Shown: positions 26,087 through 34,481, numbered from the stretch's first letter. The stretch is 39,213 nucleotides of DNA from Microbacterium sp. (GCA_031277885.1 JAITLM010000169.1:1-39213); one strand, 5' to 3'. Program-made: numbers and translations. Notes: a model not told the origin generated them from the sequence alone.

Positions 26087-26610
26087 GGAGCCTGCTCCGC
26101 CGGATCCTCATCGCGCAGCTCGGCGAGCATCGCCCTGAGCTCGGCGCGCAGCACCTCGCGGGTGACGCCCTGGGCGGAGCGCTCCTCGAGGGCCATGCGC
26201 AGCGCGACGATCTCCCGGGCCAGGTACTCGGTGTCGGCGAGATTGCGTTCGGCGCGCTGACGGTCCTGCTCGATCTGCACGCGGTCGCGGTCGTCCTGCC
26301 GGTTCTGCGCGAGCAGGATCAGGGGGGCGGCGTACGAGGCCTGCAGCGAGAGGATCAGCGTGAGCAGGGTGAAGTTGGTCGCGGCAGGGTCGAACTGCCA
26401 CTCCTTCGGCATCGCGATGTTCCACCACAGCCAGACCGCGACGAACACCGACATCCCGATGAGGAAGCCGGAGGTGCCCATGGCGCGGGCGAACGCCTCG
26501 GAGAACCGCCCGAAGGTGTCGCTCGACGGCGTCGAGGAGGAGCCGCGACCCAGCATGCCGGAGCGGCCGCGGGGAAGGTCCAGTCCGCGACGGTCCGACT
26601 TCGCCATCAT
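26083..26610 (-). CDS. DUF1003 family membrane protein
   Basis: 175 residues. ATG 26610 overlaps the upstream gene stop as ATGA; the next codon is also ATG (26607). Two membrane helices lie at about residues 45-62 and 80-100. The family signature FTLLTLILSLQASYAAPLILLAQNRQDDRDR is present as a membrane segment followed by a charged stretch. The C-terminal half is a Glu/Arg-rich coiled coil. Function is unknown. It is the middle gene of a three-gene, translationally coupled operon with the MgtE_N/CBS protein and mrp. Confidence 0.92.
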   Translation of the reverse strand: MMAKSDRRGLDLPRGRSGMLGRGSSSTPSSDTFGRFSEAFARAMGTSGFLIGMSVFVAVWLWWNIAMPKEWQFDPAATNFTLLTLILSLQASYAAPLILLAQNRQDDRDRVQIEQDRQRAERNLADTEYLAREIVALRMALEERSAQGVTREVLRAELRAMLAELRDEDPAEQAP

Positions 26611-27893
26611 CCCGCCGCTCCCGGCGTCGGGACGGACCGCGCGGATCCGCTGTGGTCATCGGCGTCGTGCGAGCGCCAGTCGTCGGGGAGCAGGTAGTCC
26701 AGCACGTCGTCGACGCTGATCGCGCCGACCAGGCGGTGCGCCTGGTCCACGACGGGGAGCGAGACGAGGTCGTAGCTGGCGAGCATGCGCGCCACCTCGG
26801 CCGCGGACGCGGTCGCGGGCACGGGTTCCAGGGTGTCGTCGACGATCGCGCCCAGCCGTTCGTGCGGGGGGTAGCGCAGCATGCGCTGGAAGTGCACGAC
26901 GCCCAGCAGGCGCCCGGTGGGGGTCTCGAACGGCGGCAGCGTGATGAACACGGCGGCGGCCAGGGCGGGGTGCAGCTCGTGCCGGCGGATCAGGGCCAGC
27001 GCCTCGGCGACCGTGGCGTCGGCGGAGAGGATGATCGGCTCCGGGGTCATCAGCCCGCCCGCCGTGTCGGGGCTGTAGCGGAGCAGCATGCGCACGTCCT
27101 CGGCCTCCTCGGGCTCCATGAGCTCGAGGAGGTGCTCCAGACGGCCCTGCGGGAGCTGCGCGAGCAGGTCCGCCGCGTCGTCCGGTTCCATCTGGTCCAG
27201 GATGTCCGCGGCGCGCTCATCGCCGAGGCGATCCAGGATGTCCATCTGGTCGTCCTCGGGCATCTCCTCGAGGGCGTCGGCGAGCCGCTCGTCCGGCAGC
27301 TCCTCCGCGACCTCGATCCGGCGCTGCTGCGGCAGGTCCAGCAGGGTGTTCGCGAGGTCGGCGGGGTGCATCTCGGAATAGGTGGCGACGAGCTGCTCCG
27401 CCGACTGCGCCTCGCCGGGACGGTTGTGCTCGTGCACCTGGTTCCAGGTCGCGAACGTGGTGGGTCCCTTCGCGAACGGAGAGGCGCTGGTCTTGGGCTT
27501 GCGCAGGAAGAGCTGGCTCACGGACCATTCGCCGAGCCGGTTCGGCTCGATCGCGACGTCCTCGATCACCGCGGTGCCGGAGGCGTCGGAGAAGTCGACC
27601 CGTCGGCCGACGAGTTCGGCCATGATGCGGACCTCGCCGTTGCGCGGCTTGAACCGGCGCACGTTCATCAGACCGGACGTGATGACCTGTCCGGTGCTGA
27701 TCGATCCGACCCGTCCGATCGAGAGGAACACCTGCCGGCGGCCGGGGATCTCGCACACCAGGCCGATCACACGCGGGGCCGCGCTACTTCGGTACACGAC
27801 GACGACATCTCGGACTTTCCCGATCCGGTCGCCGGCGGGGTCGAACACGGCGCACCCGGCCAGGCGCGCGACGAAAACCCGCTGTGTGCTCAT
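26607..27893 (-). CDS. MgtE N-domain and CBS-pair protein without transport domain
   Basis: 428 residues from ATG 27893. The N-terminal part (1-135) has PRC-barrel-like repeats (FDPAGDRIGKVRDVVVVY, then IEDVAIEPNRLGEWSV). The MgtE_N superhelical domain is at about 150-250 (MHPADLANTLLDLPQQRR, EEMPEDDQMDILDRLGDE, MEPDDAADLLAQLP). A CBS pair is at about 270-405 (GLMTPEPIILSADATVAEAL; DLVSLPVVDQAHRLVGAISV). The MgtE membrane channel domain is absent, so this is a soluble Mg- or nucleotide-sensing protein rather than a transporter. It matches the Rv1232c type. TACGCT at 27900-27905 lies 6 nt before the start. Confidence 0.92.
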   Translation of the reverse strand: MSTQRVFVARLAGCAVFDPAGDRIGKVRDVVVVYRSSAAPRVIGLVCEIPGRRQVFLSIGRVGSISTGQVITSGLMNVRRFKPRNGEVRIMAELVGRRVDFSDASGTAVIEDVAIEPNRLGEWSVSQLFLRKPKTSASPFAKGPTTFATWNQVHEHNRPGEAQSAEQLVATYSEMHPADLANTLLDLPQQRRIEVAEELPDERLADALEEMPEDDQMDILDRLGDERAADILDQMEPDDAADLLAQLPQGRLEHLLELMEPEEAEDVRMLLRYSPDTAGGLMTPEPIILSADATVAEALALIRRHELHPALAAAVFITLPPFETPTGRLLGVVHFQRMLRYPPHERLGAIVDDTLEPVPATASAAEVARMLASYDLVSLPVVDQAHRLVGAISVDDVLDYLLPDDWRSHDADDHSGSARSVPTPGAAG

Positions 27894-27899
27894 GGTTCC

Positions 27900-27905
27900 A
27901 GCGTA
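27900..27905 (-). promoter_or_regulatory. Leaderless -10 box of MgtE_N/CBS operon
   Basis: Minus-strand TACGCT, then GGAACC and ATG at 27893. Confidence 0.55.
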
Positions 27906-27969
27906 CTGTCCGAAACCCTGGGATCCGGGGCGGGTGACGGCATCCGGCGGCCATGACGCGGCCGCGTGG

Positions 27970-27975
27970 AACAAT
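27970..27975 (+). promoter_or_regulatory. Candidate leaderless -10 box of YflT-like gene
   Basis: AACAAT, 6 nt before ATG 27982. It has four of six consensus bases. Confidence 0.45.
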
Positions 27976-27981
27976 GGACCG

Positions 27982-28773
27982 ATGAGCATGCTCAACACGT
28001 CAGGACCCGCGGGCGAGATCGGCGAGACGGTCGCCACTGTGACCGAGTACGAGGCCGCGCAGAAGCTCGTCTCGCAGCTGATCGCGGGGGAGATCCCGGC
28101 CAGGGCGATCGCGATCGTCGGGGTCGGGGTGCAGACCGTCGAGCGGGTCACCGGCCGCCTCGGCTACGCCAACGCCGCGCGCTCCGGCGCGGTCAACGGC
28201 GTGCTCATCGGACTCTTCCTCTCGGCGATCTTCGTGCTGGGCAACCCCTCCGTGCCGATGCAGGCCTTCATCGGGATCCTCTTCGTCGGCGTCGCGATCG
28301 GCATGATCCTGAGCCTCATCACGTACTCGATCGTGCGCCGTCGTCGCGACTACGCGAGCGTCATGCAGCTCAAGGCGGATCACTACGAGGTCACGGTGCT
28401 GCCGGACTCCGTCGGCAAGGCGCGTCAGGTGCTCGGCCGCGCCGTGACGCCCATCCCGCAGCCCGGTCCCGCCGCCGGCGCTGCCACCGGCCCTGCCGTC
28501 GGTTCCGCGGCCGGCCCCGCGGCCGCACCCCCGCAGTACGGCGAGCGGATCGAAGAGCCGCCGCGCTACGGGGAGCGCATCGCGCCGCAGCGTCCGCCGA
28601 TGCCGCCGGCCCCGCCGGTCGCCCCTGTGCCGCCTGTCGAAGGCGCGCCGGTCGAAGGCGCGCCCGCCTCGGGGGAGCCCGCAGCGGGCGAGCCTGCAGA
28701 GGGAGCGAACCCCGCCGAGGGAGCGAACCCCGCCGAGGGGGAGAACCCGGCGGGCGACGGCGCCGCGCGATGA
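27982..28773 (+). CDS. General stress protein 17M/YflT-like membrane protein
   Basis: 263 residues from ATG 27982. The N-terminal YflT-like fold (EIGETVATVTEYEAAQKLVS, then IPARAIAIVGVGVQTVERVTGRLGYANAA) is followed by two helices (NGVLIGLFLSAIFVLG; AFIGILFVGVAIGMILSLIT) and a short beta segment. From about residue 155 it is a disordered Pro/Ala/Glu tail. The tail ends in three 18-bp repeats (28699-28752) encoding EGANPA, EGANPA, EGENPA. It is related to Rv1234-type proteins with no clear function. Next gene starts inside its stop codon. Confidence 0.87.
   Translation: MSMLNTSGPAGEIGETVATVTEYEAAQKLVSQLIAGEIPARAIAIVGVGVQTVERVTGRLGYANAARSGAVNGVLIGLFLSAIFVLGNPSVPMQAFIGILFVGVAIGMILSLITYSIVRRRRDYASVMQLKADHYEVTVLPDSVGKARQVLGRAVTPIPQPGPAAGAATGPAVGSAAGPAAAPPQYGERIEEPPRYGERIAPQRPPMPPAPPVAPVPPVEGAPVEGAPASGEPAAGEPAEGANPAEGANPAEGENPAGDGAAR
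28699..28752 (+). repeat. Three 18-bp in-frame tandem repeats
   Basis: Repeats at 28699-28716, 28717-28734 and 28735-28752; the first two are identical and the third has three or more changes. They encode six-residue repeats in the disordered tail of the YflT-like protein and are a likely site of length variation. Confidence 0.85.
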
Positions 28774-29522
28774 CAGCGCTCCCCGAGGAGCGCTTCCGCA
28801 TCCCGGTTCCGCTCCCGGCCGGGACGGTCGAGGTCTCGGCGGCGTTCGGCCGCGCGAGCGACGACAGCGGCGGGGACGCTGCTCCGGTCGTGGCGATCGC
28901 GCACGGCGCGGGGGCCGGCATGGACCATCCGTTCCTCCTCGGCTTCTCCGCCGCGCTGCAGGCCGAGGGCCTGCACACGCTGCGTTTCACCTTCCCGTAC
29001 CTCGAGGCGGGGCGGCGCATGCCGGGCCCCGCCGCGCACGCGATCCTCGCCTGGCGCGCCGTGATCGCGGCGGCGCGGGAGCGCGGATCCGGCTCCGTCG
29101 TCGCGTGCGGCAAGTCCTATGGCGGACGGATGGCGTCGATGGCCGCGGCCGAGGAGGCCGGCCTCGACGCCGACGCGCTCGTCTACCTGGGCTACCCGCT
29201 GCATCAGCCCGGCAAGCCGGAGAAGCCCCGGATCGAGCACCTGCCGGCCGTGACGCAGCCTCAGCTCTTCGTGGAGGGCACGAACGATCCGTTCGTGCAG
29301 CCGGTGTCGCAGCTCGAGGACGACGTCGCATCCTGTCAGGACGCGGCGATCGTCTGGATCGACGGCGGCGGGCACTCGTTCGAGGTGAAGGGCCGCAAGC
29401 GCCCGGCCGACGCGATCGGGGCGGATCTCGCTCCGCTCGTCGCGGAGTTCGCCCGATCGGGATTCGTGATCGATGCGTCCGCACCGGGCGCACCGCGGAA
29501 GGACGCAGAGGGAGAAGCATGA
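28770..29522 (+). CDS. Alpha/beta hydrolase of the KANL3/Tex30 type
   Basis: 250 residues; ATG 28770 overlaps the preceding stop as ATGA. It is a compact alpha/beta hydrolase. AHGAGAGMDHPF forms the oxyanion region. The nucleophile elbow is CGKSYGGRMAS with its Ser. The acid Asp is in VEGTNDPFV, and the His in DGGGHSFE. This matches the KANL3/Tex30-like (COG3571) family, whose substrates are unknown. It is co-transcribed with the MalY-type lyase, whose start overlaps its stop (29519-29522). Confidence 0.88.
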   Translation: MTALPEERFRIPVPLPAGTVEVSAAFGRASDDSGGDAAPVVAIAHGAGAGMDHPFLLGFSAALQAEGLHTLRFTFPYLEAGRRMPGPAAHAILAWRAVIAAARERGSGSVVACGKSYGGRMASMAAAEEAGLDADALVYLGYPLHQPGKPEKPRIEHLPAVTQPQLFVEGTNDPFVQPVSQLEDDVASCQDAAIVWIDGGGHSFEVKGRKRPADAIGADLAPLVAEFARSGFVIDASAPGAPRKDAEGEA

Positions 29523-30697
29523 GCACGGCGGAGGAGCTGGACGCGATCGGGATCGACAGGCTGCGTGAGATCGGCAGTCTGAAGTGGTCGGTGTTCCCCG
29601 AGGCGATCGGCGCGTTCGTCGCCGAGATGGACTTCCCGCCCGCCCCGGCGATCGCCGCCGCCATGAAGAACGCGATCGACGACGGCCTGACCGGATATCT
29701 GCCGGCGGCGGTGCGGACGCGCATGACCGAGGCGACCGCGCGGTGGCAGCAGGACCGCTACGGCTGGGAGGTGCCGGCGGAGCGGATCCGCCCCGTGCCC
29801 GACGTGCTCACCGCGCTGCGCGCGACGATCGACTTCTTCACCGCACCTGGATCGAAGATCGTGCTGCCGACGCCCGCCTACATGCCGTTCCTGACGATCC
29901 CGGCGATGCACGATCGCGAGATCATCGAGGTGCCGATGCTCGTCGAGGACGGGCGCCACGTCTACGACCTGGAGGGCATCGACCGGGCGTTCGCGGACGG
30001 CGGCGGCCTGCTGATCCTGTGCAACCCGTACAACCCGCTGGGGCGCGTTTTCGAGCGGGCGGAGCTCGAGGCGGTCGCCGAGGTCGTCGCACGGCACGGC
30101 GCCCGCGTGTTCTCGGACGAGATCCACGCGCCGCTCGTCTTCGCCCCGCACCGCCACGTGCCCTATGCGAGCATCAGCGCCGTGACCGCAGGACACACGA
30201 TCACCGCCGCGAGCGCCTCGAAGGCGTTCAACCTGCCGGGCCTGAAGGCGGCGCAGGTGATCCTGACGAATGACGCCGATGCCGAGACCTGGGCGCGGCC
30301 GGAGGTCGCCTGGGCCGAGCACGGCACCGCGAACCTCGGCGTCATCGCGACCACGGCGGCCTTCGACGACAGCCGGGAGTGGCTGGACGGCACGCTCGAC
30401 TACCTCGACGGCAATCGCCGGATCCTGGGGGATCTCCTCGCGGAGCACATCCCGGACATGGGCTACCGCGCTCCGGAGGGCACCTACATCGCATGGCTGG
30501 ACGCGCGAGGGCTCGGCATCGACGGCTCGCCCGCCGCGTTCTTCCGTGAGCACGCGGGGGTCGCGATGACGGACGGCGTCGCCTGCGGCGCCGCGGGGGA
30601 GGGCTACCTGCGGTTCATCCTCGCGACGCCCCGTCCCGTGATCGAGCAGGCCGTGCGCCAGATGGCCGCCGCGCTCCGCGAGCACGCCGCCCGCTGA
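29519..30697 (+). CDS. MalY/PatB-type PLP-dependent C-S lyase or aminotransferase
   Basis: 392 residues, fold type I PLP enzyme. The lysine is K235 in ASASKAFNLPGLKAAQ. NPYNPLGRVF (169-178) and SDEIHAPLVF (199-208) match the cofactor site. The N-terminal LKWSVFPEAIGAFVAEMDFP is typical of the MalY/PatB group, which cleaves cystathionine or cysteine conjugates to a thiol, pyruvate and ammonia. Class I aminotransferase activity cannot be excluded. Last gene of a three-gene coupled run from the YflT-like gene. It is followed by three tandem duplications of its stop region and a large palindrome. Confidence 0.88.
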   Translation: MSTAEELDAIGIDRLREIGSLKWSVFPEAIGAFVAEMDFPPAPAIAAAMKNAIDDGLTGYLPAAVRTRMTEATARWQQDRYGWEVPAERIRPVPDVLTALRATIDFFTAPGSKIVLPTPAYMPFLTIPAMHDREIIEVPMLVEDGRHVYDLEGIDRAFADGGGLLILCNPYNPLGRVFERAELEAVAEVVARHGARVFSDEIHAPLVFAPHRHVPYASISAVTAGHTITAASASKAFNLPGLKAAQVILTNDADAETWARPEVAWAEHGTANLGVIATTAAFDDSREWLDGTLDYLDGNRRILGDLLAEHIPDMGYRAPEGTYIAWLDARGLGIDGSPAAFFREHAGVAMTDGVACGAAGEGYLRFILATPRPVIEQAVRQMAAALREHAAR

Positions 30698-30730
30698 GCG
30701 CCGCCCGCTGAGCGCGCCGCCCGCTGAGCG
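30686..30730 (+). repeat. Three tandem copies of a 15-bp stop-codon segment
   Basis: GCCGCCCGCTGAGCG occurs at 30686-30700, 30700-30714 and 30716-30730. The first copy contains the TGA of the MalY-type gene. The repeats end 12 bp before the 30743-30830 palindrome. Confidence 0.85.
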
Positions 30731-30742
30731 CGCGCTCCCACT

Positions 30743-30830
30743 TCCGTCGACGCCCCCTCGCAGCACCGAAGCCCCCTCGCAGTTACGCAACTGCGAGGGG
30801 GCTTCGACACTCAGAGGGGGCCTCGACGGA
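30743..30830. repeat. 88-bp nested palindrome between convergent genes
   Basis: The outer arms TCCGTCGA and the inner 17-base core GAAGCCCCCTCGCAGTT both pair. A mismatch-rich zone separates them, so the arms are about 42 nt long around a tiny loop (ACG). The architecture recalls the 79-bp family but the sequence is different and single in this window. It is centred between stops at 30697 and 30857 and probably terminates both genes. Confidence 0.85.
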
Positions 30831-30856
30831 GATGGGCCGGCGTCAGCGCGGCTCGG

Positions 30857-32287
30857 TCAGGACGCGGATCCCTGCACGCGCGCGATCCAGGCCTCGACCT
30901 CGGCGGAGGTGCGGGGGATCGCGGAGGAGAGGTTCACGGGACCGTCGGCGGTGATGAGGATGTCGTCCTCGATGCGCACGCCGATGCCGCGGTACTCCTC
31001 GGGCACCGTCAGGTCGTCGATCTGGAAGTACAGGCCCGGCTCGATCGTGAACACCATGCCGGGCTCGATCCGGCCGTCGTAGTACATCTCGCGACGGGCC
31101 TGGGCGCAGTCGTGCACGTCGATGCCGAGGTGGTGGCTCGTGCCGTGCACCATGTACCGCCGATGCTGACCGCCCTTGTCGGCGTCGAGCGCCTGCTCCG
31201 CGGTGACGGGCAGCAGGCCCCACTCGGCGGTACGGCGCGCGATCACGTCCATTGCGGCGGCGTGCACCTCGCGGAACAGCACGCCCACCTTCGCAGCGGC
31301 GAAGGCGGCGTCCGCGGCCTCGACCACGGTGTCGTAGATGCGGCGCTGCACGTCGCTGAACGTGCCGTTCACCGGCAGGGTGCGGGTGATGTCGGCGGTG
31401 TAGAGGCTGTCCGCCTCGGTTCCGGCATCAACGAGGATCAGGTCGCCCGGCAGTACGGCGCCGTCGTTGCGGGTCCAGTGCAGGTAGCAGGCGTGCGGAC
31501 CGGATGCGGCGATCGTGTCGTAGCCCTCCCAGCTGCCGTCGCTGCGGGCGCGCTGGTGGAAGACGCCCTCGACGATGCGCTCGCCGCGCGGGTGCGCGAT
31601 CGCGCGGGGGAGGTCGCGGATGATGTCGTCGAAGCCGTTCGCGGTGATCTCGACGGCGCGGCGCATCTCGGCCACCTCGTAGGCGTCCTTGACGAGGCGC
31701 AGCTCGGACACGAACTGGGTGAGCTCGCCGTCCTCGTCGACCACGAGGTCGTGCTCGCCCGCGGCGAAGTCGTCCAGGTGCGCGGTGGCCACGCCCAGGT
31801 CGGCGGCGACGCCCGCGAGCGCGGGACGCGGACCGATCCAGAACTCGCCGATCGTGGCGTCGGAGTAGAACTCGCTCGTGGTGCGGTCGGCGCGCTCGCG
31901 GAAGTACAGGGTCACGTCGTGGCCGTCCGCGGTGGGCTCGAAGACGAGCAGGGAGTCGGGCTCGGAGTCGGCGGCCCACCCGGTGAGGTGCGCGAACGCC
32001 GAGTGCGCGCGGAACGGGTAGTCGGTGTCGTTGCTGCGCTGCTTGAGGGATCCGGCGGGGATCACGAGGCGCTTGCCGGGGAAGGCCGCGGAGACCGCCG
32101 CCCGCCGGGCCTCGGCGTACGGCGCCTGCGCGCGCGGGGCGGGCAGGGACTCGGGGCGCTCGGCCCAGCCGGTGGAGATGGTGTCGAGGAAGCCCTGGGG
32201 GAAGGGCTGGCGGCGGTTGGTGTTCGTCGAGGTGGTCGCGGCGGCGGCATCGCCCTGCTGCTCGATCGTGTCGTGCTCGGAGGTCAT
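30857..32287 (-). CDS. pepP: Aminopeptidase P family protein (Xaa-Pro aminopeptidase)
   Basis: 476 residues from ATG 32287, with GAGAGGAT upstream. M24B metalloprotease with N-terminal regulatory domain (LVIPAGSLKQRSNDTDYPFR, typical AMP_N) and catalytic pita-bread domain. Metal ligands are visible: Asp in LILVDAGTE, Asp in YTADITRT, His in HGTSHHLGIDVHD, Glu in FTIEPGLYF and Glu in GIGVRIEDDILI. It removes N-terminal residues preceding proline, in the cytoplasm. Its N-terminal 40 residues (SEHDTIEQQGDAAAATTSTN) look disordered. Confidence 0.95.
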   Translation of the reverse strand: MTSEHDTIEQQGDAAAATTSTNTNRRQPFPQGFLDTISTGWAERPESLPAPRAQAPYAEARRAAVSAAFPGKRLVIPAGSLKQRSNDTDYPFRAHSAFAHLTGWAADSEPDSLLVFEPTADGHDVTLYFRERADRTTSEFYSDATIGEFWIGPRPALAGVAADLGVATAHLDDFAAGEHDLVVDEDGELTQFVSELRLVKDAYEVAEMRRAVEITANGFDDIIRDLPRAIAHPRGERIVEGVFHQRARSDGSWEGYDTIAASGPHACYLHWTRNDGAVLPGDLILVDAGTEADSLYTADITRTLPVNGTFSDVQRRIYDTVVEAADAAFAAAKVGVLFREVHAAAMDVIARRTAEWGLLPVTAEQALDADKGGQHRRYMVHGTSHHLGIDVHDCAQARREMYYDGRIEPGMVFTIEPGLYFQIDDLTVPEEYRGIGVRIEDDILITADGPVNLSSAIPRTSAEVEAWIARVQGSAS

Positions 32288-32338
32288 GGATCCATCCTCT
32301 CACCGGCGGGTGGGAGAAGGATCCGGGCAGGAGGCGAC

Positions 32339-32380
32339 GGAGGGGCCCGGCCCGCCGGTGTCGGCGATCCGGGCCCCTCC
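32339..32380. terminator. Hairpin downstream of subtilisin gene
   Basis: A perfect 12-bp stem (GGAGGGGCCCGG, 32339-32350, with 32369-32380) with an 18-nt loop begins 16 bp beyond the subtilisin stop (32397). It separates that gene from pepP on the same strand. Confidence 0.75.
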
Positions 32381-32396
32381 TGTCGAACCGGTCAGA

Positions 32397-33899
32397 TCAC
32401 TGCACGGCCTTGAGCGCGTTCACGATGCCGTGGCCGTAGTAGCTGTTCAGCTCGGGGGTGCCCACGCACGCGGCGCCCTCGTCGTACTGCGGAGCCGAGC
32501 ACGCGGTCGGCGTCGCATCGTCCTCGAGCTTCTGCACCATCTGCGCAGGGGTCAGCTCGGGGTGCGCGGACTTCATCAGCGCGAGCACGCCGGCGACGTG
32601 CGGGGACGCCATCGAGGTGCCGCTCTTGAGCCCGTACTTGCCACCCGGGATCGTGGAGAGGATCCGGGATCCGGGCGCCGCCACGTCGATCTCGCCGAGA
32701 CCGCGGTTGGAGAAGTACGACAGCTGGCCGGTCTGGGTGAGCGAGGAGACGGTCACGACGCCGGGGATCTGCGCGGGGATGTCCTTGCAGCCCTGGTTGA
32801 TCGTGCGCGGCGTCGGCTGGGCGGCGTCGTCCGGGCTGCCCTCGTCCCGCGTGTTCACCGTCAGGTCGAGACCGGAGTTGCCGGCCGCGGCGGCGCTCAC
32901 GACGCCCCGGGAGTTGGACCAGTTCACCGCGCGGGCCACGGCCTCGCGGACCGCCGCCTGGTCGGGCTGGTCGTCGCACCAGAACTCGAACGGGTCGACG
33001 TAGTAGCTGTTGTTGGTCACGTCCATCCCGCGCTGCGCGGCCCACATGAATCCGCAGACCGCGTACTCGGGGTAGATGAACCCGTCGTCGTTGACGACCT
33101 TGACCGACGCCAGGCGCACGTTCGGCGCGACGCCGACGATGCCCACGCCGTTGCGCGCCGCCGCGATCGTGCCGGCGACGTGCGTGCCGTGGTCGGAGGT
33201 GGTCGGGTACCAGCCGCCCGCGGTCTGGTCGGGGCGTCCGCCGGTGGTGCAGTTGACGGAGTCCGCGACGTCGATGTTGGCCTGCAGGTCGGGATGCGTC
33301 GGGTCGATGCCCGAGTCCAGCACGCCCACGAGGACGTTGCGGCTGCCATCGGTGACCTGATGCGCCTGATCCGCCTGGATCATCGTCATGTCCCACTGCT
33401 GTCCCTCGAGGGAGTCCGAACCGGTCGCGGGCACCGGCTCGGTGGGCTCGTCGCCGTTGACGGGCTTGTTCTTGCCCTGCTTCCAGCCCGAGGAGCCGGG
33501 ACCCCACGGCGCCTGCGGGCCGGAGACCTTGTCCTTGACCTCGACGGTGCGGGTCGCGCCGACCGAAGCGACGACGTTCTTGCCCTTGACCTTCACGGTG
33601 TCGCGGAACGCGGCGCGGTCGGACTGCGCGATCACGACGCCGATCTCGGGCCAGCTCTGCACGACGACGCCACCGGCCTCGGCGATGGCCTTCTCGGCCT
33701 TGCGGGTCTGGCCGGGGTTCGCCTGGCCGATGTTGACGACGTAGCTCATGACGGTGCCGTCCGGCGGGGTGATCGGCACGGGCGTCGACGGCTCGTTCGT
33801 CGCCGCGGTGGCGCTGACGGAGCCCGCCAGGACCAGTCCCAGCGCCGCGACGGTGCAGGCGATGGTGCGGAACGAGCGGTGGGGGTTTGGCATCCTCAT
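32397..33899 (-). CDS. Secreted S8 subtilisin-like serine protease
   Basis: 500 residues from ATG 33899; an AGAGG site lies 10 nt upstream, and a second in-frame ATG is at 33893. Signal peptide residues 1-33 (FRTIACTVAALGLVLAGSVSA). The propeptide-like inhibitor region is about 50-125. Catalytic triad: D195 in VGVLDSGIDPTHPDL, H237 in SDHGTHVAGT, S429 in SGTSMASPHVAG; oxyanion N341. Several Cys pairs suit an extracellular protein. The lack of a visible sorting signal suggests it is freely secreted. Expression should be controlled at the strong upstream promoter. Confidence 0.96.
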   Translation of the reverse strand: MRMPNPHRSFRTIACTVAALGLVLAGSVSATAATNEPSTPVPITPPDGTVMSYVVNIGQANPGQTRKAEKAIAEAGGVVVQSWPEIGVVIAQSDRAAFRDTVKVKGKNVVASVGATRTVEVKDKVSGPQAPWGPGSSGWKQGKNKPVNGDEPTEPVPATGSDSLEGQQWDMTMIQADQAHQVTDGSRNVLVGVLDSGIDPTHPDLQANIDVADSVNCTTGGRPDQTAGGWYPTTSDHGTHVAGTIAAARNGVGIVGVAPNVRLASVKVVNDDGFIYPEYAVCGFMWAAQRGMDVTNNSYYVDPFEFWCDDQPDQAAVREAVARAVNWSNSRGVVSAAAAGNSGLDLTVNTRDEGSPDDAAQPTPRTINQGCKDIPAQIPGVVTVSSLTQTGQLSYFSNRGLGEIDVAAPGSRILSTIPGGKYGLKSGTSMASPHVAGVLALMKSAHPELTPAQMVQKLEDDATPTACSAPQYDEGAACVGTPELNSYYGHGIVNALKAVQ

Positions 33900-33964
33900 C
33901 GGTGAGGGTCCTCTCGTGGGGGTGGGTGCCGACCAGGTCGGCGCGGGCGGATGGCCCTGCATCG

Positions 33965-33993
33965 TTTCTAGCCGCCTCTCCCAGCCATTTCAA
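33965..33993 (-). promoter_or_regulatory. Near-consensus promoter of subtilisin gene
   Basis: Minus strand: -35 TTGAAA (33988-33993), exactly 17 bp, -10 TAGAAA (33965-33970). The leader is about 58-60 nt. This is the best vegetative-type promoter in the window. Confidence 0.7.
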
Positions 33994-33999
33994 TGCTTG

Positions 34000-34017
34000 C
34001 TGATAGCCGGGTATCAG
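34000..34017. promoter_or_regulatory. Palindromic site just upstream of protease -35
   Basis: CTGATA-GCCGGG-TATCAG, a perfect 6-bp dyad with 6-nt spacer, 6 bp upstream of the -35 box. The position is typical of an activator, but the bound factor is unknown. Confidence 0.5.
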
Positions 34018-34060
34018 GGTAGAAGCGGTGCGGATCCGGATCCTCCTGCGCCTCGGCGCA

Positions 34061-34079
34061 TAGCCCACCGGGCTAGCGT
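34061..34079 (+). promoter_or_regulatory. Leaderless -10 box with overlapping dyad, DUF3054 gene
   Basis: TAGCGT (34074-34079) is 6 nt before ATG 34086. The dyad TAGCCC-ACC-GGGCTA (34061-34075) overlaps its first two bases and could be an operator. Confidence 0.5.
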
Positions 34080-34085
34080 GGAGGC

Positions 34086-34481
34086 ATGACCGAAGCCGCC
34101 TCCGCCCGCCGATCCGCCCTGTCCTGGCCATGGGCGGTGGGGATCGACGCCGTGCTCGTGATCGTGTTCGCCGCGATCGGACGCGCGAGCCACGAGCACA
34201 GCGTCGACGCGCTGGGCGTGCTGGAGACGGCCTGGCCGTTCCTCGCGGGGCTCGCGGTCGGCTGGCTCGTGCTGCGGGCCTGGAAGGCGCCCGCCGCGCC
34301 ACTGCGCACCGGAGCGCCGCTCGTCGTCATCACGGTGGTGCTCGGGATGATCCTGCGGGTCGTCAGCGGCGGCACGACCGCGGTGGCGTTCATCATCGTC
34401 GCCACCGTGACGCTGCTCGTGTTCCTCCTGGGCTGGCGCGGGATCGCGGCACTCGTGGTCCGGGCGCGCGTTCGGAGCTGA
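34086..34481 (+). CDS. DUF3054 family membrane protein
   Basis: 131 residues. Four membrane helices at about residues 14-33, 46-63, 78-95 and 98-118, matching the DUF3054 family of small actinobacterial integral membrane proteins. GIDAVLVIVFAAIGRASHEH near the N-terminus is the characteristic segment. No function is known. It is a single gene, divergent from the protease gene and convergent with the EEP gene (62 bp between stops). Confidence 0.9.
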   Translation: MTEAASARRSALSWPWAVGIDAVLVIVFAAIGRASHEHSVDALGVLETAWPFLAGLAVGWLVLRAWKAPAAPLRTGAPLVVITVVLGMILRVVSGGTTAVAFIIVATVTLLVFLLGWRGIAALVVRARVRS

